A DNA stretch of 64,000 nucleotides from Streptomyces sp. NBC_01549 (GCF_026339955.1 NZ_JAPEPW010000001.1:1240001-1304000); one strand, 5' to 3'; shown: positions 1 through 10,015, numbered from the stretch's first letter. The notes: generated by a model from the letters alone, not told the origin. Numbers and translations are program-made.

Positions 1-1529
1 TCGCCGCCGCCCGTACCCCCGAAGTGGACAGGGTCCTCGCTCGCCATCCGCTGCGTGAGCTGGTCAGCCGCTCGCAGCCGTTGCCCCTGCTGGTGGAACG
101 CGAGCGGGCGCTGTACGGCTCCTGGTACGAGTTCTTTCCACGTTCGGAGAGCGGATATCTCGATCCGCCGGTGCACGGCACCTTCCGCAGCGCCGCCGAA
201 CGGCTGCCCGCCATCGCGCGGATGGGCTTCGACGTCGTGTATCTGCCGCCGATCCATCCCATCGGGACCACCTATCGCAAGGGGCCCGACAACACGCTCT
301 CGGCGGGGGCCTACGACGTCGGTGTGCCGTGGGCGATCGGATCTCCGGAGGGCGGGCACGACGCCGTTCATCCGGACCTCGGCACGATCGACGACTTCGA
401 CGCCTTCGTGAGGCGGGCGGAGCGGGAGGGGCTGGAGATCGCTCTCGACTTCGCACTGCAGTGCTCTCCGGACCATCCCTGGGTGGAGAAGCACCCCGAG
501 TGGTTCCATCACCGGGCGGACGGGTCGATCGCGTACGCGGAGAATCCGCCGAAGAAGTACCAGGACATCTATCCGATCGCCTTCGACCAGGACATGCCGG
601 GACTGGTCCAGGAGACGCTGCGGGTGCTGCGGTACTGGATGAGCCACGGCGTACGGATCTTCCGTGTCGACAACCCGCACACCAAGCCGGTGGTCTTCTG
701 GGAGCGGGTCATCGCGGACATCAACCGCACCGACCCGGACGTGATCTTCCTGGCCGAGGCGTTCACCCGGCCCGCGATGATGCGCACGCTGGGGGCCGTC
801 GGCTTCCAGCAGTCGTACACCTATTTCACCTGGCGCAACACGAAGGAGGAGCTCACCGATTACCTCGGTGAGCTGTCGGGGGAGGCGGCCGCTCACATGC
901 GGCCCAACTTCTTCGTCAACACCCCTGACATCCTGCACGAGTTCCTTCAGCACGGCGGGCGGCCGGCCTTCGAGCTACGTGCGGTGCTCGCCGCGACACT
1001 GTCTCCGACCTGGGGCGTCTACAGCGGATTCGAGCTCTGTGAGAACACCCCGCTGCGTGCGGGCAGCGAAGAGTACCTGAACTCCGAGAAGTACCAACTG
1101 CGTCCGCGGGATTGGGAGTCGGCGGAGCGGGAGGGTCGTAGCATCGCGCCGTTGCTGGGTGCGCTCAACACCATCCGGCGGCGCAGCCCGGCCTTGCGCC
1201 AGTTGCGCGACCTTCACTTCCACCACACGGACAAGGACGCGGTGATCGCCTACTCGAAGTCGGTCACGGACGGGAGCGGATCGAACACGGTTGTGGTGGT
1301 GGTCAACCTCGACCCCCACCACACCCAGGAGGCGACGGTCTCGTTGGACATGCCGCAACTCGGCCTGGACTGGCACGAGTCCGTGCCGGTGCGCGACGAG
1401 CTCACCGGCGAGACCTACAACTGGGGCAGGGCCAACTATGTGCGTCTTGAGCCAGGGCATAGCCCCGCGCACATCCTCACCGTCCTGCGACCGTCCTCAC
1501 CGCAGATCGGAGGGTCACCCACCACATGA
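1..1529 (+). CDS. glgE: GlgE alpha-1,4-glucan:maltose-1-phosphate maltosyltransferase, 5' partial
   Basis: GlgE (GH13_3) transfers maltosyl units from maltose-1-phosphate onto alpha-1,4-glucan in the cytoplasm. The frame is open to the left edge (first full codon at position 3), so about 170 N-terminal residues of the usual ~670 lie outside the window. Seen: the GH13 barrel with the nucleophile Asp in FRVDNPHTK (codon 669-671) and the acid/base Glu in LAEAFTRP (codon 756-758), followed by a C-terminal beta domain ending near 1520. The stop TGA (1527-1529) overlaps the treS start as ATGA, implying translational coupling. The next three genes complete the GlgE pathway, which supports this identity over a generic amylase. 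Confidence 0.95.
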   Translation, partial: AAARTPEVDRVLARHPLRELVSRSQPLPLLVERERALYGSWYEFFPRSESGYLDPPVHGTFRSAAERLPAIARMGFDVVYLPPIHPIGTTYRKGPDNTLSAGAYDVGVPWAIGSPEGGHDAVHPDLGTIDDFDAFVRRAEREGLEIALDFALQCSPDHPWVEKHPEWFHHRADGSIAYAENPPKKYQDIYPIAFDQDMPGLVQETLRVLRYWMSHGVRIFRVDNPHTKPVVFWERVIADINRTDPDVIFLAEAFTRPAMMRTLGAVGFQQSYTYFTWRNTKEELTDYLGELSGEAAAHMRPNFFVNTPDILHEFLQHGGRPAFELRAVLAATLSPTWGVYSGFELCENTPLRAGSEEYLNSEKYQLRPRDWESAEREGRSIAPLLGALNTIRRRSPALRQLRDLHFHHTDKDAVIAYSKSVTDGSGSNTVVVVVNLDPHHTQEATVSLDMPQLGLDWHESVPVRDELTGETYNWGRANYVRLEPGHSPAHILTVLRPSSPQIGGSPTT

Positions 1530-3247
1530 TCGTCAACGAGCCCGTCCCGGACACCTTCGAGGACACTCCGGCCAAGGACCGCGACCCCGAATGGTTCAAA
1601 CGCGCCGTCTTCTACGAAGTCCTGGTCCGCTCCTTCCAGGACAGCAACGGCGACGGAGTCGGCGACCTCAAGGGCCTCACCGCGAAACTCGACTACCTGC
1701 AATGGCTGGGCATCGACTGCCTGTGGCTGCCCCCGTTCTTCAAATCCCCCCTGCGGGACGGCGGCTACGACGTCTCCGACTACACCGCCGTCCTGCCCGA
1801 GTTCGGTGACCTCGCCGACTTCGTCGAATTCGTCGACGCCGCCCACCAGCGCGGCATGCGCGTCATCATCGACTTCGTCATGAACCACACCAGCGACCAG
1901 CACCCGTGGTTCCAGGAGTCGAGGACCAACCCCGACGGGCCCTACGGCGACTACTACGTCTGGGCCGACGACGACAAACAGTACGAGGACGCCCGGATCA
2001 TCTTCGTCGACACCGAGGCCTCCAACTGGACCTTCGACCCGGTCCGCAAGCAGTACTTCTGGCACCGCTTCTTCTCCCACCAGCCCGACCTCAACTACGA
2101 GAACCCGGCCGTCCAGGAGGAGATCGTCTCCGCACTGCGGTTCTGGCTCGACCTGGGCATCGACGGGTTCCGGCTGGACGCGGTGCCGTACCTGTACCAG
2201 GTCGAGGGAACGAACTGCGAAAACCTTCCGGCAACGCACGAGTTCCTGAAGCGGGTCCGCAAGGAGATCGACACGCACTATCCGGACACGGTGCTGCTGG
2301 CGGAGGCGAACCAGTGGCCCGAGGACGTCGTCGACTACTTCGGCGACTTCCCCTCGGGCGGCGACGAGTGCCACATGGCGTTCCACTTCCCCGTCATGCC
2401 GAGGATCTTCATGGCGGTGCGCAGGGAATCCCGGTACCCGGTGTCGGAAATCCTGGCGAAGACCCCGGCGATCCCGTCCAGCTGCCAGTGGGGCATCTTC
2501 CTGCGCAACCACGACGAGCTGACCCTCGAAATGGTCACCGACGAGGAACGCGACTACATGTACGCGGAGTACGCCAAGGACCCGCGCATGCGCGCCAACA
2601 TCGGGATCAGGCGGCGGCTCGCGCCGCTCCTCGACAACGACCGCAACCAGATCGAGTTGTTCACCGCCCTGCTGCTGTCACTGCCCGGCTCGCCGATCCT
2701 CTACTACGGCGACGAGATCGGGATGGGCGACAACATCTGGCTCGGCGACCGCGACGCGGTGCGCACCCCGATGCAGTGGACACCCGACCGCAACGCGGGC
2801 TTCTCCTCCTCCGACCCCGGCCGGCTCTTCCTGCCCACCATCATGGACCCGGTCTACGGCTACCAGGTGACCAACGTCGAGGCCTCGATGTCCTCGCCCT
2901 CGTCACTGCTGCACTGGACCCGCCGCATGATCGAGATCCGCAAACAGAACAAGGCCTTCGGCCTCGGCTCCTACACCGAGCTGCAGTCCTCGAACCCGGC
3001 GGTCATCGCGTTCCTGCGCGAGGCCCCCTCGACCGAGGACGAAGGGGACGACCTCGTCCTCTGCGTGCACAACTTCTCCCGCTTCGCCCAGCCCACCGAA
3101 CTGGACCTGCGGGCCTTCAGCGGCCGCCACCCGGTCGAACTCATCGGCGGGGTGCGATTCCCGGCCATCGGCCAACTCCCCTACCTGCTCACCCTCGCAG
3201 GCCACGGCTTCTACTGGTTCCGGTTGCGACGCGACCACGGTGAGTAG
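1526..3247 (+). CDS. treS: TreS trehalose synthase (maltose alpha-D-glucosyltransferase)
   Basis: 573 aa GH13 enzyme that interconverts trehalose and maltose by intramolecular transglucosylation; maltose then feeds the maltokinase gene downstream. Seen: FYEVLVRSF near residue 30, DFVMNHTS near 117-124, nucleophile Asp218 in [11 protein letters not shown], acid/base Glu260 in LLAEANQWP, and the HDE motif in [10 protein letters not shown]. Length is that of TreS without a fused maltokinase; the kinase here is a separate gene. The start is fixed by the ATGA overlap with glgE. After the stop, an imperfect GC-rich hairpin (3280-3305) may be a weak terminator. Confidence 0.96.
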   Translation: MIVNEPVPDTFEDTPAKDRDPEWFKRAVFYEVLVRSFQDSNGDGVGDLKGLTAKLDYLQWLGIDCLWLPPFFKSPLRDGGYDVSDYTAVLPEFGDLADFVEFVDAAHQRGMRVIIDFVMNHTSDQHPWFQESRTNPDGPYGDYYVWADDDKQYEDARIIFVDTEASNWTFDPVRKQYFWHRFFSHQPDLNYENPAVQEEIVSALRFWLDLGIDGFRLDAVPYLYQVEGTNCENLPATHEFLKRVRKEIDTHYPDTVLLAEANQWPEDVVDYFGDFPSGGDECHMAFHFPVMPRIFMAVRRESRYPVSEILAKTPAIPSSCQWGIFLRNHDELTLEMVTDEERDYMYAEYAKDPRMRANIGIRRRLAPLLDNDRNQIELFTALLLSLPGSPILYYGDEIGMGDNIWLGDRDAVRTPMQWTPDRNAGFSSSDPGRLFLPTIMDPVYGYQVTNVEASMSSPSSLLHWTRRMIEIRKQNKAFGLGSYTELQSSNPAVIAFLREAPSTEDEGDDLVLCVHNFSRFAQPTELDLRAFSGRHPVELIGGVRFPAIGQLPYLLTLAGHGFYWFRLRRDHGE

Positions 3248-3279
3248 TGATACCGTTACTACGTTCTGTTCATCAGAAC

Positions 3280-3305
3280 CCGAGACCGCCGGGCGGGTGG
3301 CTCGG
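3280..3305 (+). terminator. possible weak terminator after treS
   Basis: The arms CCGAG/CTCGG enclose CCGCC/GGTGG with one bulged base, 33 nt after the treS stop. No T-run follows, which is common for Streptomyces terminators, so the function is uncertain. Confidence 0.35.
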
Positions 3306-3437
3306 TCATCAACCGCACGCGCTCGTCGCGTGAAACCTCTTCGAGTGATCGGACAGGAGACGCCACCGACTCAGGTGGCGTGCACGCCAATGGTTCCGGC
3401 TCCGCAACTCGCCGGTCGTGGCTCGCGGCCACAATTG

Positions 3438-3467
3438 AGGGCGGGACGGTTTTCACCGTCCCGCCCT
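3438..3467 (+). promoter_or_regulatory. perfect 13-bp hairpin in the treS-mak gap
   Basis: AGGGCGGGACGGT pairs perfectly with its complement across a TTTC tetraloop, 60 nt upstream of the maltokinase start. It could end treS transcription, act as an attenuator, or stabilise a processed 3' end. No T-tract follows. Its position argues against the longer possible mak frame (start near 3380), which would have to be translated through it. Confidence 0.6.
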
Positions 3468-3526
3468 GGGCACCCTTCACGAAACCCGACGCTCCTCCGC
3501 CACACGACGTGGAAGGGACGCATGCC

Positions 3527-4978
3527 ATGTCGGAAGCCGCAACCCACTCTGTCACGGCCCCCGTCGCACGCCCCGAGTTGCTCGCGTCGCTCGATCCGCT
3601 GCTGCGGCAATGGCTGCCACGGCAGCGCTGGTTCGCGGGCAAGGGACGTCCGGTCACCGGGTTCTCCCTGGTGACGGCCAACGAACTGCTGCCCTCGACG
3701 AGTCAGCTGGGCCTGCTCCACCTGCTCGTCCGGGCGCACCAGCCACTCACTCCCGCCCAGGGAGCCACTCCCCAGCCCGGTGACTGCTACCAGCTGTTCG
3801 TCGGCGTACGCGAGGCACTCCCGCCGCGCCTCGCGCCCGCGCTGATCGGACACGTGACGGAGGGGCCGCTGGCGGGACACACGGTCTACGAAGCACTGCA
3901 CGACCCGCGCCCCGCCGACGTACTCCTGGAGGCCCTGCGCACCCGGGCCCGCATCGGCGAGCTGCGCTTCGAACGGGAACGGCACCAGGAGATCCGGGGT
4001 GATCTGATCCCGCGCCTGATCACCGCGGAACAGTCCAACTCGTCCCTGGTTTTCGGAGATACGTTCATCCTCAAACTGCTGCGCCGCATAGTCCCGGGGG
4101 TGAACCCCGATCTGGAACTGCCGCTGGCGCTGTCCCGGGAGGGCTGCCCGCGGGTGCCGGCACCGACCGCGTGGATGGCCGCCGACCTGGGCGAGGAGAC
4201 GTACGTCCTGGGAGTGCTGCAGCCCTTTGTCCAAGGCGCGGTGGACGGCTGGGAACTGGCGCTGAGTGGACTGGCCAAGGACGACGATCCCAGCGGCGAG
4301 GGCTTCGCGGGGGAGGCGCGGGCGCTGGGCCGGGCCACCGCCGAGGTGCACATGGCCCTCGCCCGTGCGCTGCCCACGGTCACGCTGGGGCATGTGCAGT
4401 TGGAACTGCTCGTCGCCGCCATGACCGAGCGGCTGGCCGCGGCCGCCCAGGCGGTGCCCGCGCTGCGGCCGTACGCCCCCGGTCTGCGCACTGCCTTCGA
4501 AGCGCTGGCCGACCTGGCCGGCGAGGGGCGGAGCTGGACCGCCCAGCGCATCCACGGGGATCTGCACCTCGGCCAATGTCTGCGCGCGCCCTCCGGGGAG
4601 TGGTCGCTCATAGACTTCGAGGGCGAGCCGTCGAAACCGCTCGCCGAGCGCCGCATGCCCCAGCCACCCCTGCGGGACATAGCGGGGATGCTCCGCTCCT
4701 TCGACTACGCGGCCCACGCGCTCCCCCAGGCTCTCGGCCCCGCCCGGTCGGGCGGGACCCCGATCCCGCAGGCGTCCGGCTGGGCCGACACCTGCCGGGC
4801 CGCGTACTGCACCGGCTACACGGAGGTTGCCGGCCGCGACCCGCGCGCCGATCCCGTACTCCTGCGCGCCTACGAGACGGACAAGGCGATCTACGAAGTC
4901 CTGTACGAGGCCCGGCACCGGCCCGACTGGCTGCCGGTGCCGATGGCGGCGATACGCAGGCTTGCCGCATCCCCCTGA
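3527..4978 (+). CDS. mak: maltokinase (Mak/Pep2)
   Basis: Phosphorylates maltose with ATP to maltose-1-phosphate, the GlgE substrate. 483 aa from ATG 3527, chosen because GGAAGG at 3511-3516 lies 10 nt upstream and the protein then begins shortly before the conserved LLRQWLPRQRWFAGKGRPV cap region. Seen: a kinase-like C-lobe with HGDLHLGQCL (catalytic loop, Asp) and LIDFEGEP (metal-binding Asp), typical of maltokinases in the APH/ChoK fold. The frame also stays open upstream to 3380, but that stretch crosses a strong hairpin and lacks a ribosome site. It lies between treS and glgB, as in other GlgE-pathway operons. Confidence 0.93.
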   Translation: MSEAATHSVTAPVARPELLASLDPLLRQWLPRQRWFAGKGRPVTGFSLVTANELLPSTSQLGLLHLLVRAHQPLTPAQGATPQPGDCYQLFVGVREALPPRLAPALIGHVTEGPLAGHTVYEALHDPRPADVLLEALRTRARIGELRFERERHQEIRGDLIPRLITAEQSNSSLVFGDTFILKLLRRIVPGVNPDLELPLALSREGCPRVPAPTAWMAADLGEETYVLGVLQPFVQGAVDGWELALSGLAKDDDPSGEGFAGEARALGRATAEVHMALARALPTVTLGHVQLELLVAAMTERLAAAAQAVPALRPYAPGLRTAFEALADLAGEGRSWTAQRIHGDLHLGQCLRAPSGEWSLIDFEGEPSKPLAERRMPQPPLRDIAGMLRSFDYAAHALPQALGPARSGGTPIPQASGWADTCRAAYCTGYTEVAGRDPRADPVLLRAYETDKAIYEVLYEARHRPDWLPVPMAAIRRLAASP

Positions 4979-5014
4979 CCTTCCCCACCTCACCCCGCCG
5001 AGGAGGCCCTGCCC

Positions 5015-7477
5015 GTGACGCCCCGCCCCCCGTCCGACGACAGTCCGAAGAAGAACGGCGCCAAGAAATCGGCTGCCGCCAAGAAGACCGCGGCCAAGAA
5101 GGCTGTGGTCAAGAAGGCTGTGGTCAAGAAGGTCGCTGCTCAGAAGCCTGCCGGGAGCAAGACCGCGAAGGACTCCAAGGACTCGAAGGATTCCAAGGTC
5201 TCGGCGAAGGGGGCCGGGGCGAGGATTCCCGAACCACGGGCTGCCGAGCCCAACGTCGCCGAGCCCGCCGTCGCCGACGGCGCTCCCGTCCTCGCCGGGC
5301 TGGAATCCGGCGACCGCGAGCGGCTGCTCTCCGGCACGCATCACGATCCGCACGGGGTGCTCGGCGTCCATCCGGTGCCAGGCGGTGTGGCCTTCCGGGC
5401 CTTCCGTCCGTACGCGCTCGGGGTGAGTGTCGTGACCGGCGACTTGCGGGCCGACCTGCACGACGACGGGGACGGGTTCTTCTCGGGGCTGGTGCCGCTG
5501 CGCGCGGTCCCGGAGGCGTACCGGCTGCACGTGGAGTACGAGGGGACGGTTCAGGACACCGAGGACGCGTACCGCTTCCTGCCCGCGCTCGGGGAGTTCG
5601 ATCTCCATCTGCTCGGCGAGGGACGCCACGAGGAGCTGTGGCGGGCCCTGGGTGCGGAGCCGATGGTGCACCAGGGCGTGACCGGCACCCGTTTCACGGT
5701 CTGGGCGCCGAACGCGCGCGGGGTCCGCCTCGCCGGCACCTTCAACTTCTGGGACGGCACCGGGTATCCGATGCGGTCGCTCGGCTCCTCCGGGGTGTGG
5801 GAGCTGTTCGTGCCGGCGATCGGCGAGGGCGAGCTCTACAAGTTCGAGATCACCCGCCCGGACGGCTCCCGCACCCTGCGGGCCGACCCCATGGCCCGCC
5901 GCACCGAGGTTCCGCCGCGCACGTCGTCGGTCGTGCACGCCTCGCACCATGTGTGGCGGGACGAGGAGTGGATGGCGGCGCGCGGGGCCCGTCCGGTGCA
6001 CGAGGCACCGCTGTCGGTGTACGAGGTCCACCTGCCTTCATGGCGTCCCGGCCTGACCTACCGCCAACTGGCCGAGCAACTGCCCGCCTACGTCTGCGAC
6101 CTGGGCTTCACCCATGTCGAGCTCATGCCGGTCGCCGAGCATCCCTTCGGCGGCTCCTGGGGCTACCAGGTCACCGGCTTCTACGCCCCGACCGCACGGC
6201 TGGGCACCCCCGACGACTTCAAACACCTCGTCGACGCCCTGCACCGGGCCGGGATCGGCGTCCTCATGGACTGGGTACCGGCCCACTTCCCGCGCGACGA
6301 ATGGGCGCTGGCCGAGTTCGACGGACGCCCCCTGTACGAACACGCGGACCCCCAGCGGGCCGCCCACCCCGACTGGGGCACCCTCGAATTCGACTTCGGG
6401 CGCCGCGAGGTACGCAACTTCCTCGTCGCCAACGCCGTGTACTGGTGCGAGGAGTTCCACATCGACGGACTGCGCGTCGACGCGGTCGCCTCGATGCTCT
6501 ACCTGGACTACTCGCGGGAGCCGGGGCAGTGGACCCCGAACGAACACGGCGGCCGGGAGAACCTCGACGCCGTCGCCTTCCTCCAGGAGATGAACGCCAC
6601 CGTCTACCGCCGCGCCCCCGGTGTCATGACGATCGCCGAGGAGTCGACGGCCTGGGACGGCGTCACCCGGGCCACCCACCACACCGGACCCGGGGGCTTC
6701 GGGGGGCTGGGGTTCGGGCTGAAGTGGAACATGGGGTGGATGCACGACTCGCTGAGCTATGTGCAGCACGAGCCGGTCCATCGCAAGTACCACCACAACG
6801 AGATGACGTTCTCGATGGTGTACGCCTACAGCGAGAACTACGTCCTGCCCATCTCCCACGACGAGGTCGTCCACGGCAAACGGTCACTGGTGTCGAAGAT
6901 GCCCGGCGACTGGTGGCAGCAACGCGCCACCACCCGCGCCTACCTCGGCTTCATGTGGGCCCACCCCGGCAAACAACTCCTCTTCATGGGCCAGGAATTC
7001 GCCCAGGGCGCCGAATGGTCCGAAGCCCACGGCCCCGACTGGTGGCTCCTGGATCCCGCCTACCCCGCCGAACCCGACCACCGCGGCGTCCGCGACCTCG
7101 TCCGCGACCTCAACACCGTCTACCGCCACGAACCCGCCCTCTGGCAACGCGACACCGACCCCGCCGGCTTCACCTGGATCGCCGGCGACGCCGCCGACGA
7201 CAACGTCCTCGCCTTCCTCCGCCACGACGCCGACGGCACCCCCCTGCTCGCCGTCTCCCACTTCTCCCCCGTCGTCCGCCACGACTACCGCCTCGGCATC
7301 CCCGAGTCCGTCCCCGCCTGGCACGAAGTCCTCAACACCGACGCCGCCCGCTACGGCGGCAGCGACGTCCACAACCCCCACCCGGTCAAACCCGAGCCCC
7401 ATCCCGCGCACGCCCACCCCACCAGCCTGCGGCTGACCCTGCCTCCACTCGCCACGATCTGGCTCCGCCCCGCCTGA
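5015..7477 (+). CDS. glgB: GlgB 1,4-alpha-glucan branching enzyme with Lys-rich N-terminal tail
   Basis: Introduces alpha-1,6 branches into the glucan made by GlgE. 820 aa; GTG start with AGGAGG at 5001-5006. Residues ~8-65 form a low-complexity tail rich in Lys/Ala/Val (repeats such as [14 protein letters not shown] and [10 protein letters not shown]), resembling a histone H1-type tail. Then come N1 and CBM48-like modules ([25 protein letters not shown]), and the GH13_9 barrel with the nucleophile Asp in [12 protein letters not shown] and the acid/base Glu in [12 protein letters not shown]-terminal beta domain is complete. Usual GlgB length is 730-770 aa, so the tail is an extra. Inferred: polycationic tethering to nucleic acid, polyphosphate or glucan complexes. 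Confidence 0.95.
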   Translation: MTPRPPSDDSPKKNGAKKSAAAKKTAAKKAVVKKAVVKKVAAQKPAGSKTAKDSKDSKDSKVSAKGAGARIPEPRAAEPNVAEPAVADGAPVLAGLESGDRERLLSGTHHDPHGVLGVHPVPGGVAFRAFRPYALGVSVVTGDLRADLHDDGDGFFSGLVPLRAVPEAYRLHVEYEGTVQDTEDAYRFLPALGEFDLHLLGEGRHEELWRALGAEPMVHQGVTGTRFTVWAPNARGVRLAGTFNFWDGTGYPMRSLGSSGVWELFVPAIGEGELYKFEITRPDGSRTLRADPMARRTEVPPRTSSVVHASHHVWRDEEWMAARGARPVHEAPLSVYEVHLPSWRPGLTYRQLAEQLPAYVCDLGFTHVELMPVAEHPFGGSWGYQVTGFYAPTARLGTPDDFKHLVDALHRAGIGVLMDWVPAHFPRDEWALAEFDGRPLYEHADPQRAAHPDWGTLEFDFGRREVRNFLVANAVYWCEEFHIDGLRVDAVASMLYLDYSREPGQWTPNEHGGRENLDAVAFLQEMNATVYRRAPGVMTIAEESTAWDGVTRATHHTGPGGFGGLGFGLKWNMGWMHDSLSYVQHEPVHRKYHHNEMTFSMVYAYSENYVLPISHDEVVHGKRSLVSKMPGDWWQQRATTRAYLGFMWAHPGKQLLFMGQEFAQGAEWSEAHGPDWWLLDPAYPAEPDHRGVRDLVRDLNTVYRHEPALWQRDTDPAGFTWIAGDAADDNVLAFLRHDADGTPLLAVSHFSPVVRHDYRLGIPESVPAWHEVLNTDAARYGGSDVHNPHPVKPEPHPAHAHPTSLRLTLPPLATIWLRPA

Positions 7478-7530
7478 CGCCTCCGGCGACCATGGCGTCA
7501 GCGGGCGCGCGCGGGTGATGCCGGCGAGGG

Positions 7531-7560
7531 CGGGGCGAGGACCATGGACTCCTCGCCCCG
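7531..7560. terminator. bidirectional terminator between glgB and helD
   Basis: A perfect 10-bp stem, CGGGGCGAGG paired with CCTCGCCCCG, with a 10-nt loop lies between two convergent stop codons. A smaller 7-bp hairpin (7475-7481 with 7494-7500) overlaps the glgB stop codon. Confidence 0.8.
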
Positions 7561-7568
7561 CCCGGCGG

Positions 7569-9848
7569 TCAGACGGTCGCCGCCCGCAGCGCCTGAGGCA
7601 GCTCCCCCGTGTACACGATCCCCAGCGCCTGCGTCGCCCGCGTCAGCGCCACGTACAGGTCGCTCGTGCCGTACCGCGCCGGTTCGACCACGAGGACGGA
7701 GTCGAATTCCAGCCCCTTGGCCTGGCGGGGGTCGAGGAGGACGACCGTCCGGGTCAGGTCGGGCTCCTCCCCCGCCGTCACGTCCTCCAGCCGGTCCGCG
7801 AGCGAGGTGTGCAGTTCGCGGGGTGCGATCACCGCGAGTCGCCCCTCGGCGGGGGTCAGTTCGGCGACGGCCTTCGCGACGGTGCCGGGCAGGTCGTCCC
7901 CGGCGGCGCGGGCCCAGGGCCGTACGCCCGTCGAACGCACCGAGCGCGGCGGCTCGAAGTCCGGGTGCCGCGCGCGCAGGACGCCCGCCGCCACGTCCAT
8001 GATCTCGGACGGGGTGCGGTAGTTGACGGCGAGGCGCTTGTGCTCCCAGCGGTCCTCGACGTAGGGGGTGAGGATCTCCGACCAGGATCCCACTCCGGCC
8101 GCCTCGGCGGTCTGCGCGGGGTCGCCGACCAGGGTCATCGAGCGGGTCGGGCTGCGCCGCATCAGCAGGCGCCAGGCCATCGGCGAGAGTTCCTGTGCCT
8201 CGTCGACGATGATGTGGCCGAACGCCCACGTCCGGTCGGCCGCCGCGCGTTCGGCGGCGCTGCGGTGGTCGTCCTCCTCGTGCCGCTCGGCCATCCGCTC
8301 GGCGTCGATGATGTTGTGCGCGGACAGGATCTCGGAGTCCTCCTCGTCCTTGTCCTCGAACTCGTAGGTACGGGAGGCGTAGGACACGTCCAGCACGCCC
8401 TGCGCGTACGCCACCTGGGCGCGGCGTTCCTGGTCGGCGAGGGCGCGGGCGACGCGGTCGTCCTCGCCGAGCAGTTCGGCGGCCTCGTCGAGGAGGGGAA
8501 CGTCGGCGGTGGTCCAGGACAGGGTGACCGGGCGGCGGATCGCGGCGGCGTCCTCGTCCGGGACATATCCCTCGGGGTCCGCGAGGAAGTCGGCGACCAG
8601 GCGCTGCGGGGTCAGCCGCGGCCACAGCTGGTCGATGGCCGACCAGACCTCGGGGTTCTCGGCGAGGTCGTCACGGATCTGGGTGATGTCGCTCGGGTCG
8701 AGCAGGTTCGAACCGTCGAAAAGGTCGGTGCCGATGCGCTCGGCCAGCATGTCGGTGAGCGTGTTGAGGATGTGGCCCTCGAAGTACTCGCGGGCCACGT
8801 TGTGCGGCAGTTTCGCCTCGCGGGTACGGTCGCGGGCGACCTGGACGAGCCCGGCGTCGAGCATCAGGATGTCCCGGTCGTGCTCGATCGCGATGACCGG
8901 GTCGGGCAGCGCCTGGCGGTCCTGGACCACGGCGGCGAGCACCTCGGCCATGTCGGCGCGGCCCTTCACGGCGGCGGCCCGCGGGGTGTCGGTGGCGGTC
9001 GCCCTGACGCCGGGGAACAGTTCGCCGACGGTCGTGAGCAGCACGCCCGTCTCGCCGAGCGAGGGCAGTACCTCGCCGATGTAACCGAGGAAGGCCGGGT
9101 TGGGGCCGACGATCAGGACGGCGCGCTTCGCCAGCAGTTCCCGGTACTCGTACAGCAGGTACGCGGCCCTGTGCAGCGCCACGGCCGTCTTTCCGGTGCC
9201 GGGGCCGCCCTCGACGACCAGCACGCCCTTGTGCGGGGCGCGAATGATCCGGTCCTGTTCGGCCTGGATGGTCTGCACGATGTCGCTCATGCGGCCGGTG
9301 CGCGCCGAGTTCAGCGCGGCCAGTAGTACGGCGTCGCCGGTCGGGTCCTCGTGGCCGGTGCGCTCGTGGTCGCCGAGGTCGAGGATCTCGTCGTGCAGGT
9401 CGGTCACCCGGCGGCCGTCGGTGGTGATGTGCCGGCGGCGGCGCAGGTCCATCGGCGTGTGGCCGGTGGCGAGGTAGAAGGGGCGGGCGACCGGGGCCCG
9501 CCAGTCGATGAGGATGGGGGTGTGATCGGTGTCGCCGGCGCGGATGCCGATGCGGCCGATGTGATGGCTGACGCCGGAGGTGAGGTCGATCCGGCCGAAG
9601 CAGAGCGAGCCGTCCACGGCGTTCAGCGCGGCGAGCAGGCCCGAGCGCTCGGCGACCAGCACGTCCCGTTCGAGCCTGGCCTGCATGGGCGTGCTGCCCT
9701 GCGCGAGCGCGTCGCCGACGGAGGCCTCGGTGTCGCCTCGCAGCACGTCCACGCGTGCGTACAACCCGTCGATGAATTCCTGCTCGTGCAGCAATTCATC
9801 GTCGGGAAATCCTGTGGTGCCCTCTGCGTTTGAGCCCCTGTTTGACAA
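7569..9848 (-). CDS. helD: HelD-family RNA polymerase-associated helicase (UvrD/Rep-like)
   Basis: 759 aa SF1 ATPase. HelD proteins pull stalled RNA polymerase off DNA and recycle it; some actinobacterial relatives (HelR) give rifamycin tolerance. Seen: N-terminal coiled region (DELLHEQEFIDGLYARVD), FGRIDL and IDWRAPVARPFY signature, Walker A GGPGTGKTAVAL near 215, Walker B IIVDEAQELS, and C-terminal helicase motifs including DPRQAKGLEFD and VALTRA. Start is TTG 9848, weakly preceded by GGAGCGGAA. A minus-strand promoter TTGCGC-18 bp-TATATT (-35 at 9947-9952, -10 at 9923-9928) would give a ~70-nt leader. I saw no rifamycin-associated element, so HelD rather than HelR is only a guess. Confidence 0.88.
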   Translation of the reverse strand: MSNRGSNAEGTTGFPDDELLHEQEFIDGLYARVDVLRGDTEASVGDALAQGSTPMQARLERDVLVAERSGLLAALNAVDGSLCFGRIDLTSGVSHHIGRIGIRAGDTDHTPILIDWRAPVARPFYLATGHTPMDLRRRRHITTDGRRVTDLHDEILDLGDHERTGHEDPTGDAVLLAALNSARTGRMSDIVQTIQAEQDRIIRAPHKGVLVVEGGPGTGKTAVALHRAAYLLYEYRELLAKRAVLIVGPNPAFLGYIGEVLPSLGETGVLLTTVGELFPGVRATATDTPRAAAVKGRADMAEVLAAVVQDRQALPDPVIAIEHDRDILMLDAGLVQVARDRTREAKLPHNVAREYFEGHILNTLTDMLAERIGTDLFDGSNLLDPSDITQIRDDLAENPEVWSAIDQLWPRLTPQRLVADFLADPEGYVPDEDAAAIRRPVTLSWTTADVPLLDEAAELLGEDDRVARALADQERRAQVAYAQGVLDVSYASRTYEFEDKDEEDSEILSAHNIIDAERMAERHEEDDHRSAAERAAADRTWAFGHIIVDEAQELSPMAWRLLMRRSPTRSMTLVGDPAQTAEAAGVGSWSEILTPYVEDRWEHKRLAVNYRTPSEIMDVAAGVLRARHPDFEPPRSVRSTGVRPWARAAGDDLPGTVAKAVAELTPAEGRLAVIAPRELHTSLADRLEDVTAGEEPDLTRTVVLLDPRQAKGLEFDSVLVVEPARYGTSDLYVALTRATQALGIVYTGELPQALRAATV

Positions 9849-9871
9849 TTCCGCTCCCGGCCGGATATACT
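9842..9871 (+). promoter_or_regulatory. near-consensus promoter TTGACA-18-TATACT
   Basis: -35 TTGACA (9842-9847), 18-bp spacer, -10 TATACT (9866-9871): the closest match to the housekeeping (HrdB) consensus that I saw in this window. It points away from helD and overlaps the helD start codon. The predicted start of transcription is A9878 or G9879, inside the small palindrome GTTCAGTGAAC (9874-9884). Confidence 0.75.
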
Positions 9872-9922
9872 GCGTTCAGTGAACTTCTCCGCGACCAATT
9901 CTTCTGAAGTCGCGAATCATTC

Positions 9923-9952
9923 AATATACGCAAGGAAATCCCCCGAGCGCAA
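9923..9952 (-). promoter_or_regulatory. putative helD promoter TTGCGC-18-TATATT
   Basis: On the minus strand, -35 TTGCGC (complement of 9947-9952), an 18-bp spacer and -10 TATATT (complement of 9923-9928) predict transcription from about 9916 toward helD. The -35 box lies in the loop of the 9935-9968 terminator hairpin, so this promoter and the plus-strand unit are interleaved. Confidence 0.45.
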
Positions 9953-9968
9953 TTGCCCGGGGGATTTC
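9935..9968. terminator. 11-bp intrinsic terminator
   Basis: GAAATCCCCCG pairs perfectly with CGGGGGATTTC around a 12-nt loop, with short T-rich tails in both directions. It can end the plus-strand small RNA and the minus-strand thioredoxin transcript. Confidence 0.8.
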
Positions 9969-10015
9969 TTGTAGTTCCGCTGGATATCTACGTGGTCCGA
10001 GCACGTCGGACCACG

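Larger units (their letters stand above)
9878..9975 (+). ncRNA. candidate ~97-nt small RNA antisense to the helD leader
   Basis: Seen: a strong promoter (9842-9871) just upstream, hairpin 1 (CGCGAC 9890-9895 with GTCGCG 9909-9914, inner TTC/GAA), an A/T-rich linker, and a terminator hairpin (9935-9968) followed by TTGT. The RNA would run against the predicted helD leader over about 9878-9916. A 31-codon frame starts at GTG 9879 exactly where transcription should begin and ends at TAG 9972, but only about 65% of its third positions are G/C, against >90% in neighbours, so coding is unlikely. Alternatives: leaderless micro-peptide, or a terminator serving only the thioredoxin gene. Confidence 0.55.

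Noticed and set aside
3371-6031. 886-aa minus-strand frame opposite mak and glgB
   Set aside because: Antisense shadow with low-complexity composition.
4171-7518. 1115-aa plus-strand frame across mak and glgB
   Set aside because: Arg/Pro/Ala-rich shadow of two well-recognised genes in another frame.
9842-9971. Promoter for the thioredoxin gene
   Set aside because: It points toward the 3' end of that gene on the opposite strand.
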